In this document: piece after piece, positions 9,601 through 18,579 of the stretch
How positions within the stretch are numbered: position 1 is the stretch's first letter
Layout: each line of letters starts with the position of its first letter
Notes under the pieces: model-generated
Database searches by the model: none
What the model was told of the DNA's origin: nothing
What the model saw: the letters and a program-made list of their open reading frames with translations, nothing else
Assembly (NCBI RefSeq): GCF_000745215.1
Contig: NZ_JQNK01000009.1
Location: forward strand, 2,728,001 to 2,792,000
Origin: Methylosinus sp. PW1
GTDB lineage: Bacteria; Pseudomonadota; Alphaproteobacteria; Rhizobiales; Beijerinckiaceae
Reading direction: 5' to 3'
Length of the DNA: 64,000 nucleotides
Translations under genes and position numbers: made by a program

Positions 9601-10357
9601 CGCGCACGCAGATTGCGCTTGAAAAAGGTCATAAGAATTTTCTGACGCCGGTTCCGCATGCGCCGACGCTCGACGCGCTGAACGCACGGCTCGCGGACCT
9701 CTGCCGCGCTCGTCAGATCGAGCGCGCCGGCCGGAACGAGCAGACAATCGGCGAACGTCTCGTCGCCGATGCGGCTGCGTTACGCGAACGTCCCGCGGAG
9801 CCCTTCGAAGCCTGCCATTAGCAAGCTACCAGGGTCTCCTCGCAGGCGCTCGTGCGCTATCGCACCAATGACTATTCGGTTCCGACCGCCTATGGCTTTC
9901 GTGACGTTCTGGTGAAAGTCTTCGTCGACGAGGTGGTCATTTTATGCGAGGGAGTCGAGATCGCGCGGCATGCGCGCAGCTATAGCAAAGACGACTTCGT
10001 TTTCGAGCCGCGCCACTATCTGGCCCTTCTCGAGCAGAAGCCCGGGGCTCTGGACCAGGCGGCTCCGTTGCAAGGCTGGGCCTTGCCGGAGACGCTCGGC
10101 GATCTGCGTCGGCTGATGGAGGCGCGCATGGGGCGGCGCTGCAAGCGCGAGTTCATCCAAGTCTTGCGGCTGACCGAGCTCTTTTCAGAGACAATCGTCA
10201 TCGGCGCGGCGCTGGAGGCGATCCGTCTCGGCGCCATCGGCTTCGACGCGGTGAAGCAGCTCGTGATCGCGAGAGTGGAGAGCAGGCCCGCGCGCCTCGA
10301 TCTTTCCGCCTATCCCTATCTGCCGTCGCCGAACGTCAGGGCGACACAGCCCGCCGA

Positions 10358-11904
10358 GTAATTGGTCACCCCGGTTTTCGGCAGCGCTTTCGGTATATGA
10401 TTGACACGGGAATCGCGGCTTGATTCAAGCTGTGAATGGACCGCTCCGCGCTTGATTCGCTCGACAAAGAGGCTCTGATCCGCCTGATCTTGGCGCAGGC
10501 GGAGATCATCGAGCGTCTGACCAAGTGCATCGCCGAGCTGGAAGCCAAGCTCGGTCTGCCGAAGAAGACCCCGGACAATTCCAGCACGCCGCCGAGCAAG
10601 GGCCAGAAGCCCTCGGCGCCGGCCTCCGCCAAGACAGCGAAGACGCGCAAATCGCATCCTGGCGCGCACCGTCCGCTGCATCAAAACCCGACGAAGACGC
10701 GCGACATGCTCGCCTGCTCCTGCCAGCATTGCGGCGCCGACGTATCGGGCGCGGCGCATTTGCGAGGTCTATGATCATATCGAGCTTCCGCCGATAAGCC
10801 CCGACGTGACCCGCATCAATCTGCACGGCGGAACCTGCCCGAGCTGCGCGAAGAAATTCAAGGCCGCGCCGCCCGCCGACATGCCCAAGGGCTCGCCCTT
10901 CGGCGACAATCTGCGCGCGCTCGTCCTCTATCTGCGCTTTACGCAGAACATCGCCCTGGAGCGGCTGTCGACACTGTTCTCCACGCTGTTCAGGCTCGAC
11001 ATCAGCGAAGGCGCGATCGTCGAGATGCTGCGCGCCGCGCGCACGGCCTTCGCCGCGCAGCGCGAGGCGATCCGCGCGCGGCTGCTCGCGGGAACCGTGC
11101 TGCAATCGGACGAGACCGGCCTTCGCGTCGGCAAGGCCAATTGGTATCTGTGGGTGTTCCACCACGAGGACAGCGCCGTCTTCGTCGCCGAGCCGACGCG
11201 CGCGCAGACCGTCGTCTCCGATTTTCTCGGCGATGTGAGGCCCGACTACTGGGTCTCGGATCGCTACGCCGGCCAGATGGGATGGGCGACAAAGGATCAT
11301 CAGGTCTGCCTCGCGCATCTCATTCGCGACGTGCAATATGCGATCGACTGCGGCGACGGCGTTCTCGGCCCCGATCTGCGGCGTCTGCTCGAGCAGGCTT
11401 GCGGGATCGGCGCGCGGCGCGCCGATCTGTCGGACGCGACGCTGAAGAGCTACAAATACCGGCTGGAGGCGCGCCTCGATCGCCTGATGGCGCGCGCGCC
11501 GACGCAGCCCGCGGGCGTCAAGCTCGCGGCGATGATCAAGCGGACGCGGCGCTTCCTGTTCGTGTTCCTGACCAACCGCGACTTGCCGGCGACCAACAAC
11601 GGCTCCGAGCGGGCGATCCGGCCCTGCGTCATCTTCCGCAAGGTCACCTATTGCTTCCGCAGCGGCTGGGGCGCCGAGCTCTACGCCGACATCCGCTCGG
11701 TGATCGAGACCGGACGCCGCCGCGCCATAGACGCCCTCGAGGCGATCCGCCTGACCCTCGCCGGAAAGCCGCTCGCGACGCCCGCCCCATCATGAGCGGC
11801 CCCGCGCAAGCCGAAGCCTCTCCCGCCCCTCGTAAGATCGACCGCTCCAAACCCCGCCTGCATCCGCCTCACAGAGCCGACGCGGATGGAGCCTGAGCAG
11901 TTAC
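10358..11904 (+). mobile_element. IS66-family element (1547 bp) with 8-bp target duplication
   Basis: The element begins GTAATTGGTCACC and ends ...CAGTTAC, in keeping with the GTAA-type ends of IS66 elements. It is flanked by a perfect 8-bp duplication, CCCGCCGA at 10350-10357 and 11905-11912. Removing it and one duplication rejoins the end of istA in frame. Only one large gene (tnpC type) is present, as in ISBst12-like members, with no tnpA or tnpB. Confidence 0.9.
10436..11795 (+). pseudogene. IS66 transposase (TnpC), one frameshift
   Basis: The N-terminal part (10436 to about 10760) has a leucine-zipper-like start (ALIRLILAQAEIIERL) and PDNSSTPPSKGQKP, typical of IS66 TnpC. The frame then breaks in GADVSGAA near 10755. 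The other frame gives RICEVYDHIELPPISPDVTR and continues through TCPSCAKKF, LQSDETGLRV, DRYAGQMGW and NNGSERAIRPCVIFRKV to 11795. One base change separates an intact gene from this state, so inactivation is recent, which agrees with the perfect target duplication. Confidence 0.88.
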
Positions 11905-11942
11905 CCCGCCGATTATCTCGCGCTCGCTTCGAGGGCGGCGGC

Positions 11943-12166
11943 ATGAGCGCGGCGGCTTCCTCTACTTCCCCGGAGAATCCGGCTCCGCCGCGCGTTCTCC
12001 TCACCCATCATCTGCGACAGCTCAAACTGCCGACCATTCTGCGCGAGTATGAGAAGGTCGCGCAGGAAGCGGCGCGCGACGGACAGGATCACGTCCGATA
12101 TCTGCTGCGCCTAGTCGAGCTGGAGCTCATCGATCGCGAGCGGCGTATGGTCGAGCGCCGCATTCG
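11943..12166 (+). pseudogene. istB: IS21-family istB, N-terminal fragment
   Basis: ATG 11943 overlaps the istA stop (ATGA). The reading LLTHHLRQLKLPTILREYEKVAQ and RYLLRLVELELIDRERRMVERRIR is the conserved N-terminus of the IstB ATPase. At 12167 the IS6 terminal repeat begins and the Walker A region is absent. A C-terminal istB fragment lies far away at 24382-24852. The fragment stays in frame with the IS6 transposase and so forms a chimeric frame of about 322 codons. Confidence 0.85.
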
Positions 12167-12966
12167 GGCTCTGTCGCGAATTTTTCTCGCGGGCCGGTTG
12201 GGGCTATTATCGCCGGACTGGGGCAGGCGGAATAGCGGGATGATCGATTTCAAGGTCAGCCATTCTGAACGCGAGGTGATCCTGTGGGGCGTCCGCTGGT
12301 ATGTGGCGTATCCGATGAGCTATCGTCAGCTCGAGGAAATGATGGAAGAGCGCGGCGTCGAGGTCGACCATTCCACGCTCAACCGCTGGGTCGCCAAATA
12401 TGCGCCTTTGCTGGAGAAGGAGTTTCGTGCTCGCAAGCGCGCTGTCGGGTCGAGCTGGCGTGTCGATGAGACTTATGTGAAAGTCAAAGGCTGCTGGAAA
12501 TATCTGTATCGGGCCGTCGACAAAGCGGGTGCGACGGTCGATTTCCTTCTGACGGCCAAGAGGGATTGCAAAGCGGCGTTGCGCTTCTTGCGCAAGGCCA
12601 TCGGCCAGCACGGCGAGCCGAAGAAGATAACGATCGACAAGAGCGGAGCCAACACAGCAGCGATCGAAAGCTACAATGAGGAGCGTGAAGCGGACATCGA
12701 AATCCGGCGCATCAAATATCTCAATAATATCGTCGAGCAGGACCATCGAGCGGTGAAACGCGTGACGCGTCCGACGCTGGGTTTCAAATCATTTCGATCG
12801 GCTGCCGCGACGCTTTCTGGGATCGAGCTGATGCACATGATCCGAAAGGGGCAGATGCGAACGACGAACGAAATGCGTCCCGCGCAGCAATTCTATTCCC
12901 TCGCCGCCTGAGCCACGTCATTCTCACTCATCCGTCGCGCCTGTAGACAAAATTTGCGACAGAACC
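12167..12966 (+). mobile_element. IS6-family (IS26-like) element, copy 1 (800 bp)
   Basis: The left end reads GGCTCTGTCGCGAATTTT and the right end, read inward, GGTTCTGTCGCAAATTTTG, classic IS6-type terminal repeats. The flanks are CGCATTCG and GACTGGAC, not a target duplication, as expected after IS6-mediated deletion or cointegrate resolution. The left side cuts istB; the right side opens onto the EPS block. Confidence 0.92.
12240..12911 (+). CDS. IS6-family transposase (intact)
   Basis: The 223-residue DDE transposase starts MIDFKVSHSEREVILWGVRWY and has the family signatures YPMSYRQLEEMMEERGVEVDHSTLNRWV, WRVDETYVKVKG (first D), ITIDKSGAN (second D) and KYLNNIVEQDHRAVKR (E). Length fits IS6 transposases. 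ATG 12240 lies about 70 bases inside the left end, the normal place. The frame is open upstream into the istB fragment, so a fused product is possible if istB is translated. A second, damaged copy occurs at 34739-35537. Confidence 0.9.
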   Translation: MIDFKVSHSEREVILWGVRWYVAYPMSYRQLEEMMEERGVEVDHSTLNRWVAKYAPLLEKEFRARKRAVGSSWRVDETYVKVKGCWKYLYRAVDKAGATVDFLLTAKRDCKAALRFLRKAIGQHGEPKKITIDKSGANTAAIESYNEEREADIEIRRIKYLNNIVEQDHRAVKRVTRPTLGFKSFRSAAATLSGIELMHMIRKGQMRTTNEMRPAQQFYSLAA

Positions 12967-12997
12967 GACTGGACGCCATCCATCTGCCGAAGTCCGA

Positions 12998-13022
12998 AGC
13001 GGCACCCACGGGTGCCGCTTTT
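12998..13022 (+). terminator. Rho-independent terminator
   Basis: AGCGGCACC, loop CACG, GGTGCCGCT, followed by TTTT. The stem is perfect over nine pairs and GC-rich. It lies just after the IS6 right end with no obvious native gene in front, so it probably belonged to a gene removed by the IS6 event. Confidence 0.75.
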
Positions 13023-13434
13023 CGTTTCGGGACGCGCGTCCGGCGCCGCGGTCGACATTCGCGGCGGCTTCGAAGAGTTCCGTGCGCCGCTCGTGCGATC
13101 CCAAATCGAGGCAAGGATAGCGAAGCTGAGATCGGTCCCGGCAAAGCATACCGCGACGCGGTTGCGATCGTTCTGCTGGTGGGAGGACTTGGCGGGCGCC
13201 GCCGAGTTCATAAACCAAACCTCATGCTTATAAGCGACTTGCCGGCTCAACTCGAGCGCGAGCTATTGACGGCGGACGTAGGCCGGGGCAAAAAAGAAAC
13301 CGCAGAACGATTTTTCGGACATTGAGCGGTCTTCGTCGCAACGGCGGCGTGTCGAGAGCCGCGCCCGACGGAAGTCTTGTACCCGCTGGCGGAGCGAACG
13401 CCCTTTCTCTCGGCCTCACTCGAGGAAACATGTG
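13023..13434. other. Intergenic region upstream of ugd
   Basis: Short frames exist on both strands but none resembles a known protein or has a good ribosome site. Near 13270-13310 the composition is A-rich (GGGGCAAAAAAGAAACC). The ugd promoter is expected here, but I cannot place boxes with confidence. Confidence 0.4.
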
Positions 13435-14739
13435 ATGAACATTACCATGATCGGATCGGGCTATGTCGGCTTGGTTTCCGGCGCCTGCTTCGCGGATTTC
13501 GGCCATGTCGTGACCTGCGTCGACAGCGACGCCGCCAAGATCGACCGGCTCCTGCGCGGCGAAATCCCGATCTTCGAGCCCGGCCTCGACGAGCTCGTCG
13601 CCTCCAACGTCCGCCAGAAGAGACTCTTCTTCACCACCGATCTCGCCCCCGCCGTGAAGGGCGCCGACGCCGTCTTCATCGCCGTCGGAACCCCGTCGCG
13701 CCGCGGCGACGGCCACGCCGATCTCTCCTATGTCTACGCCGCCGCCGAGACGATCGGCAGAGCGCTCGACGGATTCACCGTCGTCGTCAACAAATCCACC
13801 GTGCCCGTCGGCACCGGCGACGAGGTCGGGCGCCTCATCCGCGAGGCCAATCCGAAGGCCGATTTCGCCGTTGTCTCCAATCCCGAATTCCTGCGCGAAG
13901 GCGCCGCCATCGAGGATTTCAAGCGTCCGGACCGCGTCGTCATCGGCGTCGAGGACGAGCGCGCCCGCGAGGTCATGGCGGAAATCTACCGCCCGCTCAG
14001 CCTCAATGCGCCGCCGCTCGTCTTCGTCGGCCGCCGCACCTCCGAGCTCATCAAATATGCGGCCAACGCATTTCTCGCGACCAAGATCACCTTCATCAAC
14101 GAGGTCGCCGATCTCTGCGAGAAGGTCGGGGCCGACGTGCAGGACGTGGCACGAGGCATCGGCCTCGACCGCCGCATCGGCGGCAAGTTCCTGCACGCAG
14201 GGCCCGGCTATGGAGGCTCCTGCTTCCCGAAGGACACGCTCGCTCTGTTGAAAACCGGGCAGGACTACAGCGCGCCGCTGCGCATCGTCGAGACGGTGGT
14301 CGCGGTGAACGACGCGCGCAAGCGGGCGATGGCGCGCAAGGTGATCGCGGCGCTCGGCGGCTCGGTGCGCGGCAAGAAGATCGCGCTGCTCGGCCTCGCC
14401 TTCAAGCCCAACACGGACGACATGCGCGACGCGCCCTCGCTCGCCATCGTCGCCTCGCTCGCCGGCGACGGCGCGAAGGTGCACGCCTATGATCCCGAGA
14501 GCATGGAGCAGGCGCGTTCGCTGATGCCGGAGGCGAGCTTCCACGAGGACCCCTATTCGACGGCGGAGGGCGCGGACGCGCTCGTCATCGTGACGGAATG
14601 GGACGCGTTCCGCGCGCTCGACCTCGACCGCATCAAGACGCTGCTGAGGACGCCGGTGATCGTCGATCTGCGCAACATCTACCGGGCCGCCGACGTCCGC
14701 AAACGCGGCTTCGAATATGTGAGCGTCGGCCGCGACTGA
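13435..14739 (+). CDS. ugd: UDP-glucose 6-dehydrogenase
   Basis: The 434-residue cytoplasmic enzyme oxidises UDP-glucose to UDP-glucuronate with two NAD+. It has the Rossmann start MNITMIGSGYVGLVSGACF, VNKSTVPVGTGDEV, SNPEFLREGAAIEDF and the active-site cysteine in GPGYGGSCFPKD (about residue 260). The C-terminal UDP-binding domain begins near IALLGLAFKPNTDDMRDAPS. ATG 13435 is preferred because GAGGA lies eight bases upstream; a GTG three bases earlier is also possible. It supplies UDP-GlcA, which the 4-epimerase at 50970 can convert to UDP-GalA. It is transcribed towards the Wzc operon, separated by a long hairpin repeat. Confidence 0.94.
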   Translation: MNITMIGSGYVGLVSGACFADFGHVVTCVDSDAAKIDRLLRGEIPIFEPGLDELVASNVRQKRLFFTTDLAPAVKGADAVFIAVGTPSRRGDGHADLSYVYAAAETIGRALDGFTVVVNKSTVPVGTGDEVGRLIREANPKADFAVVSNPEFLREGAAIEDFKRPDRVVIGVEDERAREVMAEIYRPLSLNAPPLVFVGRRTSELIKYAANAFLATKITFINEVADLCEKVGADVQDVARGIGLDRRIGGKFLHAGPGYGGSCFPKDTLALLKTGQDYSAPLRIVETVVAVNDARKRAMARKVIAALGGSVRGKKIALLGLAFKPNTDDMRDAPSLAIVASLAGDGAKVHAYDPESMEQARSLMPEASFHEDPYSTAEGADALVIVTEWDAFRALDLDRIKTLLRTPVIVDLRNIYRAADVRKRGFEYVSVGRD

Positions 14740-14742
14740 GCC

Positions 14743-14827
14743 GTCATCGTGAGCGCAGCGAGGCGATCCAGGGGCCACCCCACGGCTCTGGATCGCTTCG
14801 TCGCTTTCGCTCCTCGCGATGACGGCG
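14743..14827. repeat. Long imperfect hairpin repeat between convergent genes
   Basis: A left arm beginning CGTCATCGTGAGCGCAGCGA pairs, with a few mismatches and gaps, with a right arm ending CTCCTCGCGATGACGGCG around the loop CCACCCCAC. This is the widespread GTCAT...GCGAG...GATCCA type intergenic hairpin. Lying between ugd and the convergent glycosyltransferase operon, it probably ends transcription from both sides. Confidence 0.7.
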
Positions 14828-14943
14828 CCTCTCGGCCACGAATGGACGGCGACTTGCTCGCACCGTGAGACTAGACCCGTCCATAACATTCGGCGCGCGC
14901 CCGGCGGCTCGATCCGGTTCTTGGCGGGGCGTCGGTTCGAGGC

Positions 14944-16050
14944 TCAGGCCCCCAGGCGACGGTAGACGTCGATCACATGTTCGGCATGGCGACGCGGGCT
15001 CACATCGCTCGCCACATCGAGCCGCTCCTGCTCGGACAAAAGGACGGATTCGGGACGCCGCAGAACGGCGATCGCGGCGTCGGCGAAGGCCGCGGCGTCG
15101 GCGTCCTTGTCGACGAGCGATCCGCCGCGCCAGCGCCGCCAGATCTCCGAATGGCCGGCGTCGTCCGTCGCGACATAGGGCGTGCCGAGCAGCGCGGCCT
15201 CGATCGGCGTGCGTCCGAAAGGTTCGCGCATGGCCGGCATCAGGAGCAGATCGAGCGCGGCGATGTTGCGCTCGACCGGCAGGCGGAATCCGGCGAGATG
15301 CAACCGGTCGGACAGCCCGGCGGCGGAGGCCGCCGCTTCGAGCTCGCCCGCGGTCAGCTCGCCGTCCCGCCCGAAGATCACAAAGGCGGCGTGCGGCTCG
15401 ATCCGCGCGATGATTGCCGCGGCCTCGATGAAGAATTCGGGGCGCTTACGCCACCAGAAATTGCCGACGAAGCCGATGATCGCCGCATCATTCGGCAGGC
15501 CGAGCTCGTCGACGAGCCAGGCGCGCGCCGCCGCGCGATCCGTAGCGAGATTGTTGGCGAAGGGGTCGGTGACGGTGGTGACGCGGTTCGCCGGCAGATA
15601 GTCGACGGAACGGGTCGTCTCGTCGGAAATGGCGATCACATGGCTCGCGGCACGGATCAGCGCGACATTGGGCGCCACGCGGCGGTTCAGCGCGCGGTGA
15701 TGATAGACGACCGGCATGCGGGCGAGCCAAGCCGGCAGCAGCCACGACTGGAGCGCGCCGATGTCGTTCGTATGGACGATGGCCGGACGCAGCGAGCGCA
15801 GCAGAGCCATTCGCGCGGGCACCCGCGCGAGATCATAGAGCGGACTGTGCCGACCGGCCGTCCGCTCCGTCGTTCCGACGACGCCGAAGCCGAGGGACTG
15901 CGCCTCTTGCGCGATCAGCGACCCCTTCCGCGCAATGACGACGCATCGGAAGCCGAAATCCTCCGCCAGGGACTGCGCCAGGGCAAAGGCCGAGACATGG
16001 CTCCCGCCGATCTCCTGCCCAATGAACGGAAACAGCACATGCTTGATCAT
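14944..16050 (-). CDS. Glycosyltransferase, GT4 family
   Basis: The 368-residue protein has the GT-B architecture. The N-terminal half shows HVLFPFIGQEIGGSHVSAFAL and VHTNDIGALQSWLLP. The C-terminal GT4 domain shows IIGFVGNFWWRKRPEFFIEAA, VIFGRDGEL and MPAMREPFGRTPIEAALLGTPYVA, where the last carries the conserved nucleotide-sugar E-x7-E region. The start ATG overlaps the murA stop (TGATG at 16052-16048), so it is translationally coupled to murA. It is the last gene of the wzc-murB-murA operon. Donor and acceptor sugars cannot be assigned; a link to the product of MurA/MurB is an attractive inference. Confidence 0.85.
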   Translation of the reverse strand: MIKHVLFPFIGQEIGGSHVSAFALAQSLAEDFGFRCVVIARKGSLIAQEAQSLGFGVVGTTERTAGRHSPLYDLARVPARMALLRSLRPAIVHTNDIGALQSWLLPAWLARMPVVYHHRALNRRVAPNVALIRAASHVIAISDETTRSVDYLPANRVTTVTDPFANNLATDRAAARAWLVDELGLPNDAAIIGFVGNFWWRKRPEFFIEAAAIIARIEPHAAFVIFGRDGELTAGELEAAASAAGLSDRLHLAGFRLPVERNIAALDLLLMPAMREPFGRTPIEAALLGTPYVATDDAGHSEIWRRWRGGSLVDKDADAAAFADAAIAVLRRPESVLLSEQERLDVASDVSPRRHAEHVIDVYRRLGA

Positions 16051-17354
16051 CAGGACGCCGACACCTTGGCACCGAGCGTGCGCAGCTTGCCGACGATGTC
16101 GTTGTAGCCTCGCTCCACCTGCCACGCGTCCTCGACGACGGTCTCGCCGCGCGCGACGAGACCGAGCAGCGTCAGCGCGATGCCGCAGCGCAGATCGAGC
16201 GCGCGCACGCGCGCGCCTTCGAGCGCCGCGCCGCCCTCGACCAGCAGCGCGCCATTGGCGACGCGGCTCGACACGCCGATCTTCGCGAATTCCTCGCGAT
16301 AGCCGTAGCGGTCGGGGAAACGCAGATCGACGATCGTCGACTTGCCCCTGGCGCAAGCGCCATAGACCGCGAACAGCGGCTGCATGTCGGAATTGATGCC
16401 GGGGAACGGGCCCGTGCTGATCTCGACCGGATAGGCGCAGCCGCCGCGAACGATCACCGAATCATTGCCGAGATAGAATTTCGCGCCGCTCCCGCGCAGG
16501 AAGATCAGCGGAACCTCGAGATCGGCCAAGGGGAAATTATGGATCGTGACGTCGCCGCCGGTGACGGTCGCGCCGATGAGCCAGGTCAGCGCCTCCATGT
16601 TGTCGGAGATCGTCGTGTGCTGCGCTCCGCCGAGCTCGGGCGCTCCCTTCACGCGAATGCTCTCCTGGCCGAAGACGTCGATCTCGGCGCCCATCGTCCG
16701 CAACAGCTTCACGAGGTCGAGGACTTCCGGCCGCACATGGGGATTCCAGACGACCGTCTCGCCCTTCGCGAGGGAGCCGCAGAGCAGCGCGTTCTCGGTC
16801 GCGCCCGTCGAGCGGATCGGCAGATGGATATGCGCGCCGGTGAGGCCGCCCGACGGCGCTTGGGCGCACAGCATGCCACCTTCGGTCCAGACCTCGGCGC
16901 CGAGGCTGCGCAGCACGAGCTCGTGGAGGTCATATTTGCGGTCGCCAAGGTCGCATCCGCCGGGCAGAGGCACTGCGCCGGCGCCGGTGCGAGCGGTCAG
17001 CGCGCCGAGGACGAGCAGCGTGTTGCGGATCGATCTGCCGCGCCAGTCGAGCCGGCTCGACAGCGGGCGCGCCTCCTCGACGACGAGCGTCGACCCCTCG
17101 ACACGGCAGCTCTTGCCGATCTCGTCGAGCATTCCGGCATGGACGATCGCGTCGAGAAGCCCGGCGGGATAATTGCGGATGACGACGCGCTGGCCGGTGA
17201 GCAGAGTGGCCGCCATCAGCCGCAGCACCGAATTCTTGGCGCCGCTGACGAAGACTTCGCCCTCCAGCCTCGACTGCCCGACCGTGATCGTCGAAAGTTG
17301 CTCGCTCACCCCTTGCTCGCCGGGGTTCGCCTCAATGAGATCGCTCGTCAGCAT
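16050..17354 (-). CDS. murA: MurA-type UDP-GlcNAc enolpyruvyl transferase inside the EPS operon
   Basis: The 434-residue protein matches MurA length and motifs. VSGAKNSVLRLMAATLL holds the catalytic lysine, VPLPGGCDLGDRKYDLHEL the enolpyruvate-binding cysteine (Cys115 in E. coli), and FPGINSDMQPLF the essential aspartate. These keep the residues needed to make UDP-GlcNAc-enolpyruvate. The usual R-P-V after the cysteine is R-K-Y and other stretches differ, so it looks like a diverged paralogue. ATG 17354 has GGAGG eight bases upstream. It follows murB and is coupled to a glycosyltransferase. The chromosomal murA of alphaproteobacteria is not normally next to wzc, so a special EPS role is inferred. 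Confidence 0.88.
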   Translation of the reverse strand: MLTSDLIEANPGEQGVSEQLSTITVGQSRLEGEVFVSGAKNSVLRLMAATLLTGQRVVIRNYPAGLLDAIVHAGMLDEIGKSCRVEGSTLVVEEARPLSSRLDWRGRSIRNTLLVLGALTARTGAGAVPLPGGCDLGDRKYDLHELVLRSLGAEVWTEGGMLCAQAPSGGLTGAHIHLPIRSTGATENALLCGSLAKGETVVWNPHVRPEVLDLVKLLRTMGAEIDVFGQESIRVKGAPELGGAQHTTISDNMEALTWLIGATVTGGDVTIHNFPLADLEVPLIFLRGSGAKFYLGNDSVIVRGGCAYPVEISTGPFPGINSDMQPLFAVYGACARGKSTIVDLRFPDRYGYREEFAKIGVSSRVANGALLVEGGAALEGARVRALDLRCGIALTLLGLVARGETVVEDAWQVERGYNDIVGKLRTLGAKVSAS

Positions 17355-17525
17355 CAGCCTTTCCTCCGCTTGGCGCCCTCGGCGCGGTCCACGCAACTCC
17401 GGCGGCAGGCCATCGACCAGGGCTTCCCCGTCGCGCGCCCGCACATGTGCGCCTCGCGCGCCTCGAAACTCGATCCCCATCGTAGCCTAAGCAATTCCGC
17501 GGTCGCGGCCAAGTCGCGCGCGCCG

Positions 17526-18545
17526 TCACGACGCCGCCTCCGCCGCGCGCGGTCGGGAAACGGCCGTTTCGGCCGCGGCTTCATGGGCCGGCCGCAGGCG
17601 CCCGTCGGGCGCCACATGACGCACTTCGCAATCCATCCAGAAGCCCGTGGCGTCATGCACGCGCGTTCGCGCCAGATGGATCAGGCCGAGCACGTCCCGG
17701 CTCGACGCGCCGGCGACATTGACGATGAAATTCGCATGGAGCGTCGAAATCTCGGCCCCGCCGAGACGCGTTCCCTTGAGGCCGACCCGCTCGATCGCCG
17801 CCCCGGGAGGGCCGACCGTGCGGTACATCAACGGATCGCTGAGAAAGACCGAGCCGCAATTTGGGAGGTTCTTCGGAAACTTCCGCTGGCGGTCCGCGAG
17901 AATTGCGATCATCTCGCGCCGCATCGACGCGGGGTCCCTCTCGACGAAGGCGAAATCCGCCTCAAGGACGACGAGGTCGTCGCTCTGCAGGGAGGATCCG
18001 CGATAATGAAAGCCGCATTCGGCGTGCGAGCGCTCGAACGCCCTGCCGCTGCGATCGCATCCCCTCACCGCCACGATGTTCGAGCCGACGCCCTTGCGCT
18101 GGCTGCCACCGTTCATATAGATCAGGCCGCCGAGCGTCCCGGGGATGCCGATCGCATGCTCGAGGCCGCTCAGGCCGAAACGTCCGAGCTCACGAACGAA
18201 GCGCGGCGCGAAGAGCCCGGCCTCCGCGCGCACGGTCCGCCCGTCCCTCGATATCGAGCCCAGGCTGCGGCCGATCCTGACGATGACGCCGTCAAAACCC
18301 GCGTCGTCGAAGAGGAGATTCGATCCGTTGCCGACGACGAGGGCGGGCGTGCAGTCCTCGGCGAGCACGGCCAATGTCCCGCGCGCCTCCACTGCGCTCG
18401 CCGGCTCGACCAGCGCGGCGGCGCTGCCGCCGATGCGCCATCGCGACACGAGCCGCAGATCGGCGCCTTCCTCGATACGGCCCGTCACGATTCGACGCAG
18501 CCGCGTCAGCGACCACGATACGCCGACCCCTCTACTCGACTGCAT
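17526..18545 (-). CDS. murB: MurB-type UDP-N-acetylenolpyruvoylglucosamine reductase inside the EPS operon
   Basis: The 339-residue protein has the FAD-binding PP-loop region (RWRIGGSAAALVEP), VVGNGSNLLFDDAGFDGVIVRIG, EHAIGIPGTLGGLIYMNGGS, the C-terminal KFPKNLPNCGSVFLSDP with the catalytic Ser region of MurB (GSVFxNP type), and ISTLHANFIVN. It would reduce the MurA product to UDP-MurNAc. GSVFLSDP replaces the usual FKNP, a mild divergence. ATG 18545 with an upstream GGGAG is chosen over an upstream in-frame start that would overlap wzc. It sits 34 bases after wzc and is separated from murA by about 170 bases. MurB normally belongs to the cell-division dcw cluster, so this is probably a second, EPS-dedicated copy. 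Confidence 0.87.
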   Translation of the reverse strand: MQSSRGVGVSWSLTRLRRIVTGRIEEGADLRLVSRWRIGGSAAALVEPASAVEARGTLAVLAEDCTPALVVGNGSNLLFDDAGFDGVIVRIGRSLGSISRDGRTVRAEAGLFAPRFVRELGRFGLSGLEHAIGIPGTLGGLIYMNGGSQRKGVGSNIVAVRGCDRSGRAFERSHAECGFHYRGSSLQSDDLVVLEADFAFVERDPASMRREMIAILADRQRKFPKNLPNCGSVFLSDPLMYRTVGPPGAAIERVGLKGTRLGGAEISTLHANFIVNVAGASSRDVLGLIHLARTRVHDATGFWMDCEVRHVAPDGRLRPAHEAAAETAVSRPRAAEAAS

Positions 18546-18579
18546 GTCGCTCCCGCACTCCCGCGTTCCGAACGCGCCT

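Larger units (their letters stand above)
9630..11946 (+). pseudogene. istA: IS21-family istA, 3' part, with internal stop and split by IS66
   Basis: Translation from 9630 gives FLTPVPHAPTLDALNARLADLC and continues, after an in-frame TAG at 9819-9821, as VRYRTNDYSVPTAYGFRDVLV and YLPSPNVRATQPAE, the C-terminal half of IstA transposase. The frame is then interrupted by the IS66 element at 10358-11904. It resumes after the duplication as DYLALASRAAA and stops at 11944-11946, overlapping the istB start by ATGA. The N-terminal DDE core is missing at this locus. A matching 5' end of an istA gene occurs at 32795-32989. Confidence 0.85.

Noticed and set aside
13228..14889. 553-codon minus-strand frame opposite ugd
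   Set aside because: Antisense of clear UDP-glucose dehydrogenase motifs; Arg/Ala/Asp-rich composition typical of a shadow.
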